A DNA stretch of 64,000 nt from Clostridiales bacterium (GCA_019423725.1 JAHZAW010000040.1:18462-82461), one strand, 5' to 3'; counted from the stretch's first letter, positions 8,158 to 16,750 are shown. The notes: generated from the letters alone by a model not told the origin. Program-made: numbers and translations.

Positions 8158-8310
8158 CTACTCCTTTTCTTCTCTCTTTTTTGAACTGTCTACCACATAC
8201 TGCATCAATTCGAATATATCTCTGAAATCGGCCGAATATATGGAGTCTTCCATATCTTCTATAAGCATAGCCGGCTCATATTTTTTCAATTCGTCCTTAT
8301 AGCTAAACAA
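8158..8310 (-). CDS. Unlisted 50-residue protein with TTG start
   Basis: An open frame of 51 codons fills the space between folC and the zinc-ribbon gene. It starts at TTG 8310 with GGGAGGA 8 bases upstream and ends at TAG 8158-8160, seven bases before the next GTG start. The product begins MFSYKDELKKYEPAM, is strongly acidic (LIEDMEDSIYSADF) and ends with a basic tail (SSKKREEKE). It has no other in-frame stop and overlaps neither neighbour. Perfect packing in the operon and the ribosome-binding site support it as a real gene; no family is recognised. Confidence 0.6.
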   Translation of the reverse strand: MFSYKDELKKYEPAMLIEDMEDSIYSADFRDIFELMQYVVDSSKKREEKE

Positions 8311-8311
8311 A

Positions 8312-9607
8312 TCATATTCCTCCCATAATTATCGTGCGCAGCCGTCCAATGAGATAGAGTGAGCCCGCACACAAAAGCACATCGTCTTTACCAGTAAGAC
8401 TAAGCGCAAATTCATAAGCTTCTTTGATATTTCCAATGCTGTAAACCTTATCACAGTATCTGCTGACCACATTTTTAAAGCCTTCAGCAGATAAAGCCCT
8501 GTCACTGTCAGGTTCGGTTATTACAGCCGTATCGACAAGGGGCACTATCTCAGATGCCATTTTGTCATATTCCTTGTCCCCAAGCACTCCCATCAGCAGT
8601 ACTATCCTCCTGCCGGTGAAATATTTCTTCACTGACTCGGCAAGCATATATACCCCACCCGCATTATGCGCTCCATCGATTATCGTAAGCGGATTTTTGG
8701 AGCATACTTCCATCCTGCCGTTCCACTTAGTATCTGCTATACCTTTAAGTATGTTTTCATCACTTATATTTATACCATATTTCCTGAGTACAACCGCAGC
8801 CAGGACAGCTGTTTCACAGTTTTTCAGCTGGTACTGGCCTATAAGCGGCAGAAATATGTTCTTTATGTCAAAAATGTCATTCTTAATGGATATTGTAGTT
8901 CCATTAATATCACTTTTCTCTGTCCTGATTTCTGAAACTGCATTATAGTATAGTTTAGCGTTTCTTTCAATACAAAGTTTGTTTATAACATCATATACAC
9001 GTTTATCCTGCCTGTAAAGCACAACAGGACATCCTTCTTTTATTATGCCTCCCTTTTCAAAGGCAATGCTCTCAATGGTATTGCCAAGAAATTCTGTATG
9101 GTCAAGGCTTATTGATGTTATTACGCTCAGTACCGGTTTTTTCACCACATTCGTGGCGTCAAACCTTCCTCCAAGCCCTACTTCTATAACGGCATAATCA
9201 ACATTCTGTTCAGCAAAATATAAATATGCCGCAGCTGTCAGCTGTTCAAACACAGTTGGCCTTCCGATGGGTTCCTTATTCATCTCATCGGCTTGAAACT
9301 TTATTCTTTCAATATACTCAGCAAATTCCTCATTGCTTATTTCTTTGTCATTTATTTTGTATCTCTCGTTATATCTCTCAAGATGCGGCGAAGTATAAAG
9401 AGCGGTCCTATAGCCCGCTTCAATCAGAATCTGTGTGAGCATTGAACTTACTGAACCTTTTCCATTGGTTCCCGCAACATGTATTATTTTCAATCTGTCC
9501 TGCGGGTCACCAAGTCTATTCAGTATTTCCCTTATCCTGCTCAGGTCCAGCCTGGAGCCCAGGGCGCTAAGATTATCTATATAATTCAATGCCTCTATGT
9601 AATTCAA
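8312..9607 (-). CDS. folC: Folylpolyglutamate/dihydrofolate synthase
   Basis: FolC adds glutamate to folates, and in many bacteria also makes dihydrofolate from dihydropteroate. The 431-residue product has the Mur-ligase-like ATP-binding site (HVAGTNGKGSVSSML, near residue 43), the SPHLERYNERYKI segment, and the LGGRFDATN metal/substrate motif. The C-terminal domain begins at TIIDGAHNAGG. The start is TTG at 9607 behind GGAGG. It is the first gene of the 5284-9607 minus-strand group; the radical SAM gene upstream ends 107 bases away with no clear terminator. Confidence 0.94.
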   Translation of the reverse strand: MNYIEALNYIDNLSALGSRLDLSRIREILNRLGDPQDRLKIIHVAGTNGKGSVSSMLTQILIEAGYRTALYTSPHLERYNERYKINDKEISNEEFAEYIERIKFQADEMNKEPIGRPTVFEQLTAAAYLYFAEQNVDYAVIEVGLGGRFDATNVVKKPVLSVITSISLDHTEFLGNTIESIAFEKGGIIKEGCPVVLYRQDKRVYDVINKLCIERNAKLYYNAVSEIRTEKSDINGTTISIKNDIFDIKNIFLPLIGQYQLKNCETAVLAAVVLRKYGINISDENILKGIADTKWNGRMEVCSKNPLTIIDGAHNAGGVYMLAESVKKYFTGRRIVLLMGVLGDKEYDKMASEIVPLVDTAVITEPDSDRALSAEGFKNVVSRYCDKVYSIGNIKEAYEFALSLTGKDDVLLCAGSLYLIGRLRTIIMGGI

Positions 9608-9713
9608 TTACGGTTCCTCCGAAGTAAAATTTCTGTCATAATCAAGCCTTCCGGCAGTAATTCTAATATATAGTAACAGCTTTGTCTTTTTTTATCAACA
9701 TATTTATTCCTTT

Positions 9714-10634
9714 TTAGTCAAAAAGAGATATTTGTCGATATTCATCTTTTTTCTGTTCGGAATATCTTTCTCTGAAAATTTTCGCATAGTCTCTGTCTAT
9801 GCCATACTTTTTCATCAGCTCTGCAGCTCTGTCAGCCAGCTCAGTCCTATAGGTCTTTGTGGCATATCCGCCATCCCTGTACATATCCATAAGATCATTA
9901 AATATATTTGGATACTCCCTTTTTATGAATGTCATAAAGACATTTTTAGTCTCTCCCCTAAGGTTCAAAGCCTGGACTATGGCATAATCCACACCAGCCT
10001 TTTCAGCCCTTTCAAAAAGTCCCTCAAGATTTTCATTGGTGTCAGTCAGGAATGGTATGACAGGCATAATATGAAGCCCTGTCCTGACATTGGTATCTTT
10101 AAATGCCTTAAGCATCTCAAACCGTCTCTTATAGGAAACAGCGCCCGGTTCAAGTTTCTCCCTTATGTCCTCATCCACCCCTGTTATGGTCGAGGCTACA
10201 TTAACATATGCCACTTTTGACAGCTCCTCAATAAGGTCAAAATCCCTGAGTATCAAGTCCGATTTAGTGGATATGGTACAGGGGTTTTTATATTTGATGA
10301 GAAGCTTCCATATATCCGGCATTATCCCATATTTTTCCTCCAGAGGCTGGTAATTATCCGTAACGCCTCCTAAATTTATGGGCTCACCCTTCCAGCTCTT
10401 AGAACGAAGGAGCTTTTCCAGACATTCCGCCATATTTATTTTAACATAAATTTCATTAAAAAAATCATTGGATTTTATATATTTATGTGTATACAGAGCA
10501 AAACAGTATTTGCATCCGTGTCCACATCCACGGTATACGTTCATATCCCATAAATATGGTACTCCGCCCTTTACTTTATTGCAGGCTGATACACATTTTG
10601 TCTCCCTGACCTGATACTGCATATAAATCACCAT
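9714..10634 (-). CDS. SPL-type radical SAM protein
   Basis: This 306-residue radical SAM enzyme has the cluster motif CGHGCKYC (C-x3-C-x2-C), located after WDMNVYRG at about residue 36. The layout and the NLGGVTDNYQPLEEKY segment match the Rv2578c/SplB-like group (spore photoproduct lyase-related) rather than true SplB, which would be about 340 residues with a distinct C-terminal Cys. Members of this group are uncharacterised radical SAM proteins. It begins with two close possible ATGs (MVIYMQYQV). The host forms spores, so a DNA-repair role is possible but is inference only. Confidence 0.75.
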   Translation of the reverse strand: MVIYMQYQVRETKCVSACNKVKGGVPYLWDMNVYRGCGHGCKYCFALYTHKYIKSNDFFNEIYVKINMAECLEKLLRSKSWKGEPINLGGVTDNYQPLEEKYGIMPDIWKLLIKYKNPCTISTKSDLILRDFDLIEELSKVAYVNVASTITGVDEDIREKLEPGAVSYKRRFEMLKAFKDTNVRTGLHIMPVIPFLTDTNENLEGLFERAEKAGVDYAIVQALNLRGETKNVFMTFIKREYPNIFNDLMDMYRDGGYATKTYRTELADRAAELMKKYGIDRDYAKIFRERYSEQKKDEYRQISLFD

Positions 10635-10698
10635 TTTTATTATACCATAAAAGTTAAAAATTCCTCATAAATTTAAGGCCATTACAGCCTTAACTGCA

Positions 10699-10730
10699 CA
10701 AAAAGGAACTCCCAAAGGGAGTTCCTTTTA
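10699..10730 (-). terminator. Terminator of the LarA-like gene
   Basis: The minus-strand hairpin AAAGGAACTCCC/GGGAGTTCCTTT with a 3-base loop is followed by TTTTTGTG. It ends the larA-like transcript 20 bases after its stop codon. Confidence 0.88.
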
Positions 10731-10749
10731 TATGTATATTCATTTATTA

Positions 10750-12051
10750 TCAGTCAACGATAAATCCTTCATCATCAAACTTGAGCTCATAGGGTCCCTC
10801 AACATAATTGATCTCAGGATGAGATTTAAGTTCTTCATAAAGGGGCTCTGATACTTCGATGTGGGCTGTCTCAAGGGTATTCTTTATCCTTACGATACGG
10901 GGTCTCTTCATATCTATGCCTGAGCAGCATTTGATAGATGTGTATATTGCATCTCTATCATTGTTTCTATATGTGGGGATTCCACCGCCGCCGCCAAGCA
11001 CCGTTGCTGTAACAACGTTTGTCCATGTAGCGTCCCAGTCGATGCTGTTAAGGCATCTTCTTGTTGACATATCAGCAAGACCGATACCAACACCTGAATG
11101 ATGAGATTCCTCTGTCACGCCTCTTACCATTATGTATCTGATTCCTGTATCATCTACGAATGTCTGGGCCATATTGCGTCCAACAACATTGGGGTCCATA
11201 CCTGAACCTGAAATATTTTTGCCGATCTCATCGATAATAAGAAGGTCGATATCTTTAAATTTGAAATTGGGTATCTTAGCCTTTGCTTCTTCCTGCATCT
11301 CCGCATCCACCTGGAAAATGTTGCTCCTGTCGCACATCTTTATGGTGCATATATCATCATAGGCATTCTGAAGAACACCGATACCGAATACGAACTTGCA
11401 GTTATCAAGGAATACCTGTCCGAGTTCGGGTAAAAGTGTGGGGATATATTTATATCCCTGAGCGTGGAACATGGAAGCTCCCTTATGGTTTCCAAGACCG
11501 ATGGCAACCATCTTGAAAAGTCCGCTTTCATGTTTGCCCCTGAACTCTGTATGGGGTTTTACCTTATTGAAAAGAACAATACCATCAGCTTCTGTGGCGA
11601 TCTTATCCACATAAACGGGAGCTCCGTTGGAAAGTTTGCCTACCTCAACTACTTCCATTGATGAAGGTATCTTAACTCCCATGCTTTCCTCTGTTATTCC
11701 AAGGCTCGCAAGAACTTCCAGCTGTCCCTCAGCTGTAGCTCCGCCATGGCTTCCCATCGCGGGAACGATGAACGGATCTGCTCCCCATTCTTTCATTGTA
11801 TCAAGGATAGCTCTTACCATTTCAGGAAGGAAAGGAATACCACGGCTTCCAACGGTAACGGCGATTTTTTTGCCCTTTAAAGCTGCCTTATCGATACCCT
11901 GGTAATCAGCCATCATTTTTTTGATATATGCTGCCGGATCATCGATCTTATTTGAGTCATAAACCTGTGTCATCTTATACATGGGAGGAATTTCCACCAT
12001 GTCAAGTCCCTGGATTACAAAATCCATTTCCGGAAAATCAATAAATCTCAT
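10750..12051 (-). CDS. LarA-like (nickel-dependent lactate racemase superfamily) protein
   Basis: The 433-residue protein belongs to the lactate racemase/DUF2088 superfamily. Supporting segments are the early VTVGSRGIP motif, the His-rich GSHGGA, then KPHTEFRGKHESG and GLGNHKGA. True LarA uses a nickel-pincer cofactor to interconvert lactate enantiomers; related homologues racemise other 2-hydroxyacids. No larB, larC or larE maturation gene is present in this window, so the cofactor assignment is untested. It is monocistronic, with a consensus promoter and its own terminator. It could supply (R)-lactate or another 2-hydroxyacid to the dehydratase operon at 48-51 kb; that link is inference. 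Substrate is unproven. Confidence 0.65.
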   Translation of the reverse strand: MRFIDFPEMDFVIQGLDMVEIPPMYKMTQVYDSNKIDDPAAYIKKMMADYQGIDKAALKGKKIAVTVGSRGIPFLPEMVRAILDTMKEWGADPFIVPAMGSHGGATAEGQLEVLASLGITEESMGVKIPSSMEVVEVGKLSNGAPVYVDKIATEADGIVLFNKVKPHTEFRGKHESGLFKMVAIGLGNHKGASMFHAQGYKYIPTLLPELGQVFLDNCKFVFGIGVLQNAYDDICTIKMCDRSNIFQVDAEMQEEAKAKIPNFKFKDIDLLIIDEIGKNISGSGMDPNVVGRNMAQTFVDDTGIRYIMVRGVTEESHHSGVGIGLADMSTRRCLNSIDWDATWTNVVTATVLGGGGGIPTYRNNDRDAIYTSIKCCSGIDMKRPRIVRIKNTLETAHIEVSEPLYEELKSHPEINYVEGPYELKFDDEGFIVD

Positions 12052-12143
12052 AAAAATAACCTCCTTGTGATGTGTATAATTTTTTATCGTGCCCGCGGTC
12101 TAATCCCCATTAAAACCACGAAACACTTTATTTCCCATTAAAA

Positions 12144-12172
12144 ATTATAAACTGTAAAATTGTGTATGTCAA
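12144..12172 (-). promoter_or_regulatory. Perfect sigma-A promoter of the LarA-like gene
   Basis: On the minus strand, TTGACA (12167-12172) and TATAAT (12144-12149) are separated by exactly 17 bp. Both hexamers match the consensus perfectly, predicting high expression. The transcript would have a leader of about 85 bases before the start at 12051. Confidence 0.8.
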
Positions 12173-12207
12173 TGAATTTTGTTTAATTTTATCATTAAAT
12201 TTGACTT

Positions 12208-12233
12208 GTATTATGTGTAATATGACATAATAC
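12208..12233. promoter_or_regulatory. Inverted repeat upstream of the LarA-like gene
   Basis: GTATTATGT-N8-ACATAATAC is a perfect 9-bp-arm inverted repeat, 36 bp upstream of the -35 element of the LarA-like gene and about 230 bp upstream of spoVT. Its position suits an activator site for the divergent region. The rest of 12052-12465 is AT-rich, and apart from the promoter I see no gene or further structure there. Confidence 0.45.
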
Positions 12234-12465
12234 AATGGATGCTTTTCGTCTTTTATTATAATTTATTGTGAATTTTTCATCTAATTTTTAAAAAGATAAC
12301 TAAAAATTTATTAGTTTTAAACAAACGAATTTTTAAAGGCAAAGATTTTAAATTATGTAAACTATAGACTATAAATTTTGATTTATTTTCCTGTATTATA
12401 TTTCAAACATTGCAAATAATAACAGCACATAAAAAATCTGTGAATCTGGAAAGGAAAATGATAAT

Positions 12466-13017
12466 ATGAAAGCAACAGGCATTGTAAGAAGAATAGATGA
12501 TCTTGGAAGAGTAGTAATACCAAAGGAAATAAGAAGAACATTAAGGATAAGAGAAGGAGATCCCCTTGAGATCTTCACTGACTCAGACGGAGAGATAATC
12601 CTCAAAAAATATTCACCCATAGGAGAACTTGGCGCCTTTGCCAGAGAATATGCTGAATCCCTGGCCCAGACCATCGGACATGTTACCTGTATCGTTGATA
12701 AAGACCAGATAATAGCCGTTTCCGGGGGCCCCAAAAAAGACTTTTATGAAAAACATATCAGTTCAGCCATGGAAAAATGCATCAACGCCAGAAGCACACA
12801 TGTCGCCAACAGAAACGACAGCGATTTCGTTCCTTTACTTGAAGAAGATACACCTGCTGAGGGAAAATATAATTACCAGCTCATCGCTCCCATCATCTGT
12901 GAAGGAGACGCCCTTGGTGCCATCGTATTCCTCTCTCCCGATAAAAAGATGGGTGAGGTCGAAGGCAAACTTGCCCAGACTGCCGCAGGATTTTTAGGAA
13001 AACAGATGGAGCAGTGA
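12466..13017 (+). CDS. spoVT: Stage V sporulation protein T
   Basis: SpoVT is a DNA-binding regulator of late forespore genes. The 183-residue protein has the AbrB-type swapped-hairpin domain (about residues 1-50, GIVRRIDDLGRVVIPKEIRR) followed by a GAF domain (roughly 55-180, with HVTCIVDKDQIIAVSGG). This is the full two-domain SpoVT rather than a lone AbrB, and is close to the B. subtilis length (178). An AGGAAA site precedes the ATG. It is monocistronic, convergent with the rsmA cluster. I could not place a confident sigma-G promoter. Confidence 0.94.
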   Translation: MKATGIVRRIDDLGRVVIPKEIRRTLRIREGDPLEIFTDSDGEIILKKYSPIGELGAFAREYAESLAQTIGHVTCIVDKDQIIAVSGGPKKDFYEKHISSAMEKCINARSTHVANRNDSDFVPLLEEDTPAEGKYNYQLIAPIICEGDALGAIVFLSPDKKMGEVEGKLAQTAAGFLGKQMEQ

Positions 13018-13050
13018 TCTTTGAAAACATTTCACATCCCTGAAAAACAA

Positions 13051-13087
13051 AAATGACGGATATACCTGAGGGTAATATCCGTCATTT
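13051..13087. terminator. Bidirectional terminator between spoVT and rsmA
   Basis: Arms AAATGACGGATAT and ATATCCGTCATTT (13 bp, perfect) surround an 11-base loop, with A-rich sequence before and T-rich after. It can end both the spoVT transcript and the convergent rsmA cluster. Confidence 0.85.
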
Positions 13088-13102
13088 TATATTGCTGTAT
13101 AC

Positions 13103-13975
13103 TTATTTTTTTATTTCAAATATTTTTTCCGTAAGGGTTGCAAACTGCTCGATGCTCATGGCCTCTCCCCTTATTTTCTCATTAAGGCCTGCTGAGTTTA
13201 TAACAGCAGCCATTTCTTCCTTTGTGAGCTCAAAGCCGCCCTGATTGCAGAGGGTATTCAAAAGAGTTTTCCTCCTCTGTCCAAAGGCGCATTTTACCAG
13301 CTTGAAAAACAGCTTTTTATCGCACACATCAACGGGAGGCTTATCCCTTAGCTTTAAAGTTATGACAGCTGAAGCCACCTTAGGCCTTGGCATAAAGCAT
13401 GAAGGCTGTACTATCATATTTATCTCCGCATCTGAATAAAACTGCACCGCTATGGAAAGAGCTCCATAATCTCCATTTCCGGGGCCGGCCTGCATGCGCT
13501 CGGCCACCTCCTTCTGGACCATCACGGTCATGGATTCTACGGCATTTTTCTTTTCCAGCATATCCATGATTATGGGTGTCGTTATATAGTAAGGCAGATT
13601 GGCAACGACTTTAAATGGCTTTCCATCATTCTTTTCCGCTGATAACTTTTCTATATCACATTTAAGGACATCGGCATTTATTATCTCCACATTATCATAG
13701 TCAGCAAGCGTCTCTGAAAGTATAGGTATGAGTTTTGTGTCTATCTCCAGGGCTATGACCTTTTTAGCCCTCTCAGCGGCCACCTGGGTCAAAGCTCCAA
13801 ATCCCGGGCCAATCTCAAGTACCGTGTCATCCTTTGTTATACCAGCAGCGTCGGCTATATTTTCAAGGATATTTGAGTCTATGAGGAAGTTCTGGCCAAA
13901 TCCCTTTTTGAAATTGAAGCCGTAACGTTCCATTATCGCCTTAGTTCTTAAGGGCGTAGCAATACGTTCTGTCAT
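13103..13975 (-). CDS. rsmA: 16S rRNA (adenine1518/1519-N6)-dimethyltransferase
   Basis: RsmA (KsgA) dimethylates two adjacent adenines in the 3'-terminal helix of 16S rRNA. The 290-residue protein shows the classical Rossmann SAM site (GQNFLIDSNILENI, VLEIGPGFGALT) and the NLPYYITTP catalytic motif (NLPY). The C-terminal domain is the usual helical module. It is the last gene of a minus-strand run that starts at 16686. Confidence 0.95.
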   Translation of the reverse strand: MTERIATPLRTKAIMERYGFNFKKGFGQNFLIDSNILENIADAAGITKDDTVLEIGPGFGALTQVAAERAKKVIALEIDTKLIPILSETLADYDNVEIINADVLKCDIEKLSAEKNDGKPFKVVANLPYYITTPIIMDMLEKKNAVESMTVMVQKEVAERMQAGPGNGDYGALSIAVQFYSDAEINMIVQPSCFMPRPKVASAVITLKLRDKPPVDVCDKKLFFKLVKCAFGQRRKTLLNTLCNQGGFELTKEEMAAVINSAGLNEKIRGEAMSIEQFATLTEKIFEIKK

Positions 13976-13989
13976 ATTAATGTTTCTCC

Positions 13990-14487
13990 TTACATAACGA
14001 TTCCAAGCAGTCCATAGCTGAATATGGATATTATAACACCGGCCATTATTACTCCGACTACAATGACACCGAATGACTTTTTGACATCCATATTAAGAAG
14101 GGCCGCTATGAGTGAGCCTGTCCAGGCACCCGTTCCGGGAAGAGGTATCCCAACAAATAAAAGAAGTCCCCAATAGGCATATTTCTGTATTTTATCGCTC
14201 TTGCTTATGGCCTTGCTCTCAAGTTTTTCTACCATTCCCCTGAGCCTTGTTTTTTTCATAAGCTTGAAAATATACTTGATAAAAACAAGTATAAAGGGTA
14301 TAGGAATGATATTTCCTATAAAAGCAATCAAAAACGACGGCACAAGATCAAGTCCCAGCAGGAATCCCGCGATGATACCGCCTCTTAATTCAAGTATCGG
14401 AAAAAGCGATACTATAAAAACAATCGCTTCCGGGCTGAATGTACCTCCAAGGTTCTGTACAAACCAGCCCGCTATCTGTTCTGACAT
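13990..14487 (-). CDS. COG2426 small integral membrane protein
   Basis: The 165-residue protein has four to five hydrophobic segments and the family signatures SLFPILELRGGIIAGF and GIPLPGTGAWTGSLIAALL. It matches COG2426, often annotated as putative small multidrug export protein, on weak experimental grounds; the PxPGTGAW motif is shared with SNARE-associated/DedA-like topologies. It ends 14 bases before rsmA starts, so the two are likely co-transcribed. Substrate unknown. Confidence 0.8.
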   Translation of the reverse strand: MSEQIAGWFVQNLGGTFSPEAIVFIVSLFPILELRGGIIAGFLLGLDLVPSFLIAFIGNIIPIPFILVFIKYIFKLMKKTRLRGMVEKLESKAISKSDKIQKYAYWGLLLFVGIPLPGTGAWTGSLIAALLNMDVKKSFGVIVVGVIMAGVIISIFSYGLLGIVM

Positions 14488-14502
14488 TACTCAGCCTCCA
14501 AA

Positions 14503-15438
14503 TCAAATATTTTTTTCAAACCAGTTATAAAGAATGCTGTATACCTTCTGTTTTTTGACATCATTGAGAAGTTCATGTCTTGCCCCATGAAGAAGTTTTA
14601 TCTCAACGGCGGTACATCCTGCTTTTAACATCATATTATATACTTTTCTGACACCTTTTCCATAGTTTCCGACGGGGTCCTCTGATCCTGATATGAGAAG
14701 CATCGGAAGGTCAGGCGGAAGGGATTTAGCCCATTTTGATGTATTCACATCTTTTATCAGAAGGAAAAGATCTCTGTATCCCTCATTTGTGAATAAAAAT
14801 CCACAGTTATCATCGTTGATATATTTATCCACGGCACTTTTATCCGTTGAGAGCCAGTCAAAATTAGTCTCCGCATCCTTTATCCTTTTGTTGAATGAGC
14901 CAAAGGCTATTTTATTTAAAAGCTCACCCTTTTCTCCCGGTTTCTTCTTTGCCAAATATTTTGAAAGAAGTATACCTCCCGGAAGTTTTGGATCAGCATA
15001 TCCGCTTCCCATAAATACAGCGCCATTAAAATTATTTCCATAATCGGCCATATATTCCCTTGCCAGAAATGAACCCATGCTGTGGCCAAGCATAAAATAA
15101 GGAATATCAGGAAATTCCAGCCTCATAACTCCCTCAAGATAATTCATATCATCAATGAGATACTGCCAGCTGTTATCCCTCTTTCCAAAGTATCCCCTTT
15201 CTTTGCCGCTTTCCACAGAAAGGCCATGGCCGGCATGGTCATTGCCTACGACCACATAGCCCCTCCTTGCAAGATAAACAGCAAAATCCTCATATCTGAG
15301 TATGTACTCCGCCATGCCGTGCACCAGCTGTACGACAGCTCTGTAATGTTTGCAGTCGGCGTCCCTCCATACGCAGCCAAATATATCATGACCTCCGTTG
15401 GATGCGGGAAAATTAAGTTCATATCTAGTTATATCCAT
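14503..15438 (-). CDS. Alpha/beta hydrolase (monoacylglycerol lipase-like)
   Basis: The 311-residue enzyme has the serine hydrolase lid-type fold of lysophospholipase/monoglyceride lipase: the oxyanion LVHGMAEYILRYEDFA, the nucleophile elbow GHSMGS, the acid in ISGSEDPVGN and the base in HGARHEL. No signal peptide is present, so it acts in the cytoplasm. It sits between an HD-domain protein and the COG2426 protein in the same run. The physiological ester is not known. Confidence 0.85.
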   Translation of the reverse strand: MDITRYELNFPASNGGHDIFGCVWRDADCKHYRAVVQLVHGMAEYILRYEDFAVYLARRGYVVVGNDHAGHGLSVESGKERGYFGKRDNSWQYLIDDMNYLEGVMRLEFPDIPYFMLGHSMGSFLAREYMADYGNNFNGAVFMGSGYADPKLPGGILLSKYLAKKKPGEKGELLNKIAFGSFNKRIKDAETNFDWLSTDKSAVDKYINDDNCGFLFTNEGYRDLFLLIKDVNTSKWAKSLPPDLPMLLISGSEDPVGNYGKGVRKVYNMMLKAGCTAVEIKLLHGARHELLNDVKKQKVYSILYNWFEKNI

Positions 15439-15442
15439 CTTG

Positions 15443-16021
15443 TCACTCTCCGTCTATATTTCCCTTAAGGCCAATGGCTTCAGCACATTCTCTCATGCCC
15501 TCGATGGTCTCCTTTATGACGTCATCAAGGCTGAGTCCGAGCATCTGACAGCCATTTTCGATAACTTCCCTGTTGACTCCAGCCGCAAAGCTGTGTGTCT
15601 TGAATTTTTTCTTAACACTCTTTACTTCGATATCCAGAACGCTCTTTGACGGCCTCATAAGACAGGCAGCTGTTATAAGCCCTGTAAGCTCATCGATGGT
15701 ATATAATACCTTCTCCATCCTTTCCACCGGCTCCACATCTGAACATAATCCCCATCCATGGGAACATACAGCGTGTATATAATCCTCATCTATTCCCTTC
15801 TGGCGCATTATCTCAGCGGATTTTGTACAGTGTTCATCGGGGTACATCTCATAATCAAGGTCATGTATAAGACCTATTATTCCCCATTTTTCAATATCTT
15901 CACCATATAAAGCCGCAAAATGCCTCATAACTCCCTCAACGGTAAGGCCATGCTTTATAAGCGCCTCCGATTTGTTGTACTCAGTAAAAAGTTCCCATGC
16001 CTGTTCTCTTGTAAGTCTCAT
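15443..16021 (-). CDS. HD-domain hydrolase
   Basis: The 192-residue protein has the HD metal-ligand pattern: VMRHFAALYGED, then LIHDLDYEMYPDEH with the HD pair, and CSHGW. This is typical of small predicted metal-dependent phosphohydrolases (HDIG-like). It stops 5 bases before the downstream lipase gene and is therefore co-transcribed. Substrate unknown; nucleotides are the usual guess for the family. Confidence 0.85.
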   Translation of the reverse strand: MRLTREQAWELFTEYNKSEALIKHGLTVEGVMRHFAALYGEDIEKWGIIGLIHDLDYEMYPDEHCTKSAEIMRQKGIDEDYIHAVCSHGWGLCSDVEPVERMEKVLYTIDELTGLITAACLMRPSKSVLDIEVKSVKKKFKTHSFAAGVNREVIENGCQMLGLSLDDVIKETIEGMRECAEAIGLKGNIDGE

Positions 16022-16047
16022 TATTATGCCTCCGTAAAAATTTATGT

Positions 16048-16686
16048 TTATTTAAGTCCCAGAATCCTCAGGGCATTATTCATGTCATAGACCGTTGCCG
16101 CATCCTTTGGACTTATCATATTGTCATCATCAGCCGTAAGTATACCTTCACTTACTGCCCATCTCATGCTGTCCTGCGCCCATCCGCTTATATCCTCAGC
16201 ATCTGAAAAATTAAGAAGAAGATTAGGCACCTTACCATCGGCGAATCTGAAAAGCATGGCTGCCAGCTGTTCCCTTGTGGCAATATCAGCCTTGCCATAC
16301 TCATCTTCTCCATAGCCATACATTATTTCATTATAATATGACCATATGGCCGCGGGTCCTTCCTCGGAATCAAAATATGCCACGCCAACACTGCCGCTTA
16401 CGGCAACTTCAGGCCTGCCGGCTATATCATACAGTTCCTGCATGAGCATATCTCTAGTCAAGGTCTGGCTTTTCTCCTTCTCCTCCACACTTTCCTTTAT
16501 GCCCGTGATATTTTCAAGCTCATAGGTCCTTGACACGGGCACAGAGGCATCATTATCTCCAATTTCGTCTGTCACTCCATCGGGCATTTCCACCCCTTCT
16601 GAGACTTTCTGAGTATCCTGGGCAAATACCGGAACGGTGTTTAAGGCTAAAGCCGCGATCATAACAGAACATAACATTTTTTTCAT
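16048..16686 (-). CDS. Secreted protein with one SLH-like segment
   Basis: The 212-residue product has a signal peptide (MKKMLCSVMIAALALNTVPVFA, cleaved after AQ or FA). Its C-terminal half resembles SLH cell-wall anchoring repeats: FRDAEDISGWAQDSMRWAVSEGIL-like text appears as FSDAEDISGWAQDSMRW and AVSEGILTADDDN, preceded by TREQLAAMLFRFAD. The middle is variable, with acidic and threonine-rich residues. It would bind to the peptidoglycan-linked polymer of the wall. A strong promoter with an inverted repeat precedes it. Confidence 0.75.
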   Translation of the reverse strand: MKKMLCSVMIAALALNTVPVFAQDTQKVSEGVEMPDGVTDEIGDNDASVPVSRTYELENITGIKESVEEKEKSQTLTRDMLMQELYDIAGRPEVAVSGSVGVAYFDSEEGPAAIWSYYNEIMYGYGEDEYGKADIATREQLAAMLFRFADGKVPNLLLNFSDAEDISGWAQDSMRWAVSEGILTADDDNMISPKDAATVYDMNNALRILGLK

Positions 16687-16690
16687 AATA

Positions 16691-16750
16691 ATACCCCCTT
16701 TTATAGTGTAAGTTTATCTACATTATAAAGCAAAGGGGGTATTTTGTCAT
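16691..16750 (-). promoter_or_regulatory. Promoter of the SLH protein gene with an 11-bp inverted repeat
   Basis: The -35 ATGACA (16745-16750) and -10 TATAAT (16722-16727) are 17 bp apart on the minus strand. An inverted repeat ATACCCCCTTT (16691-16701) and AAAGGGGGTAT (16732-16742) flanks the -10 and start. The right arm lies in the promoter spacer and is not transcribed. The left arm overlaps the AGGGGG ribosome-binding region. This favours a DNA-level operator, not an RNA hairpin. Confidence 0.55.

Noticed and set aside
10750..12051. DUF362-type ferredoxin protein instead of a LarA-like protein
   Set aside because: No CxxCxxC ferredoxin motifs are present, and the His-rich GSHGGA, KPHTEF and GLGNHKGA segments fit the lactate racemase superfamily better.
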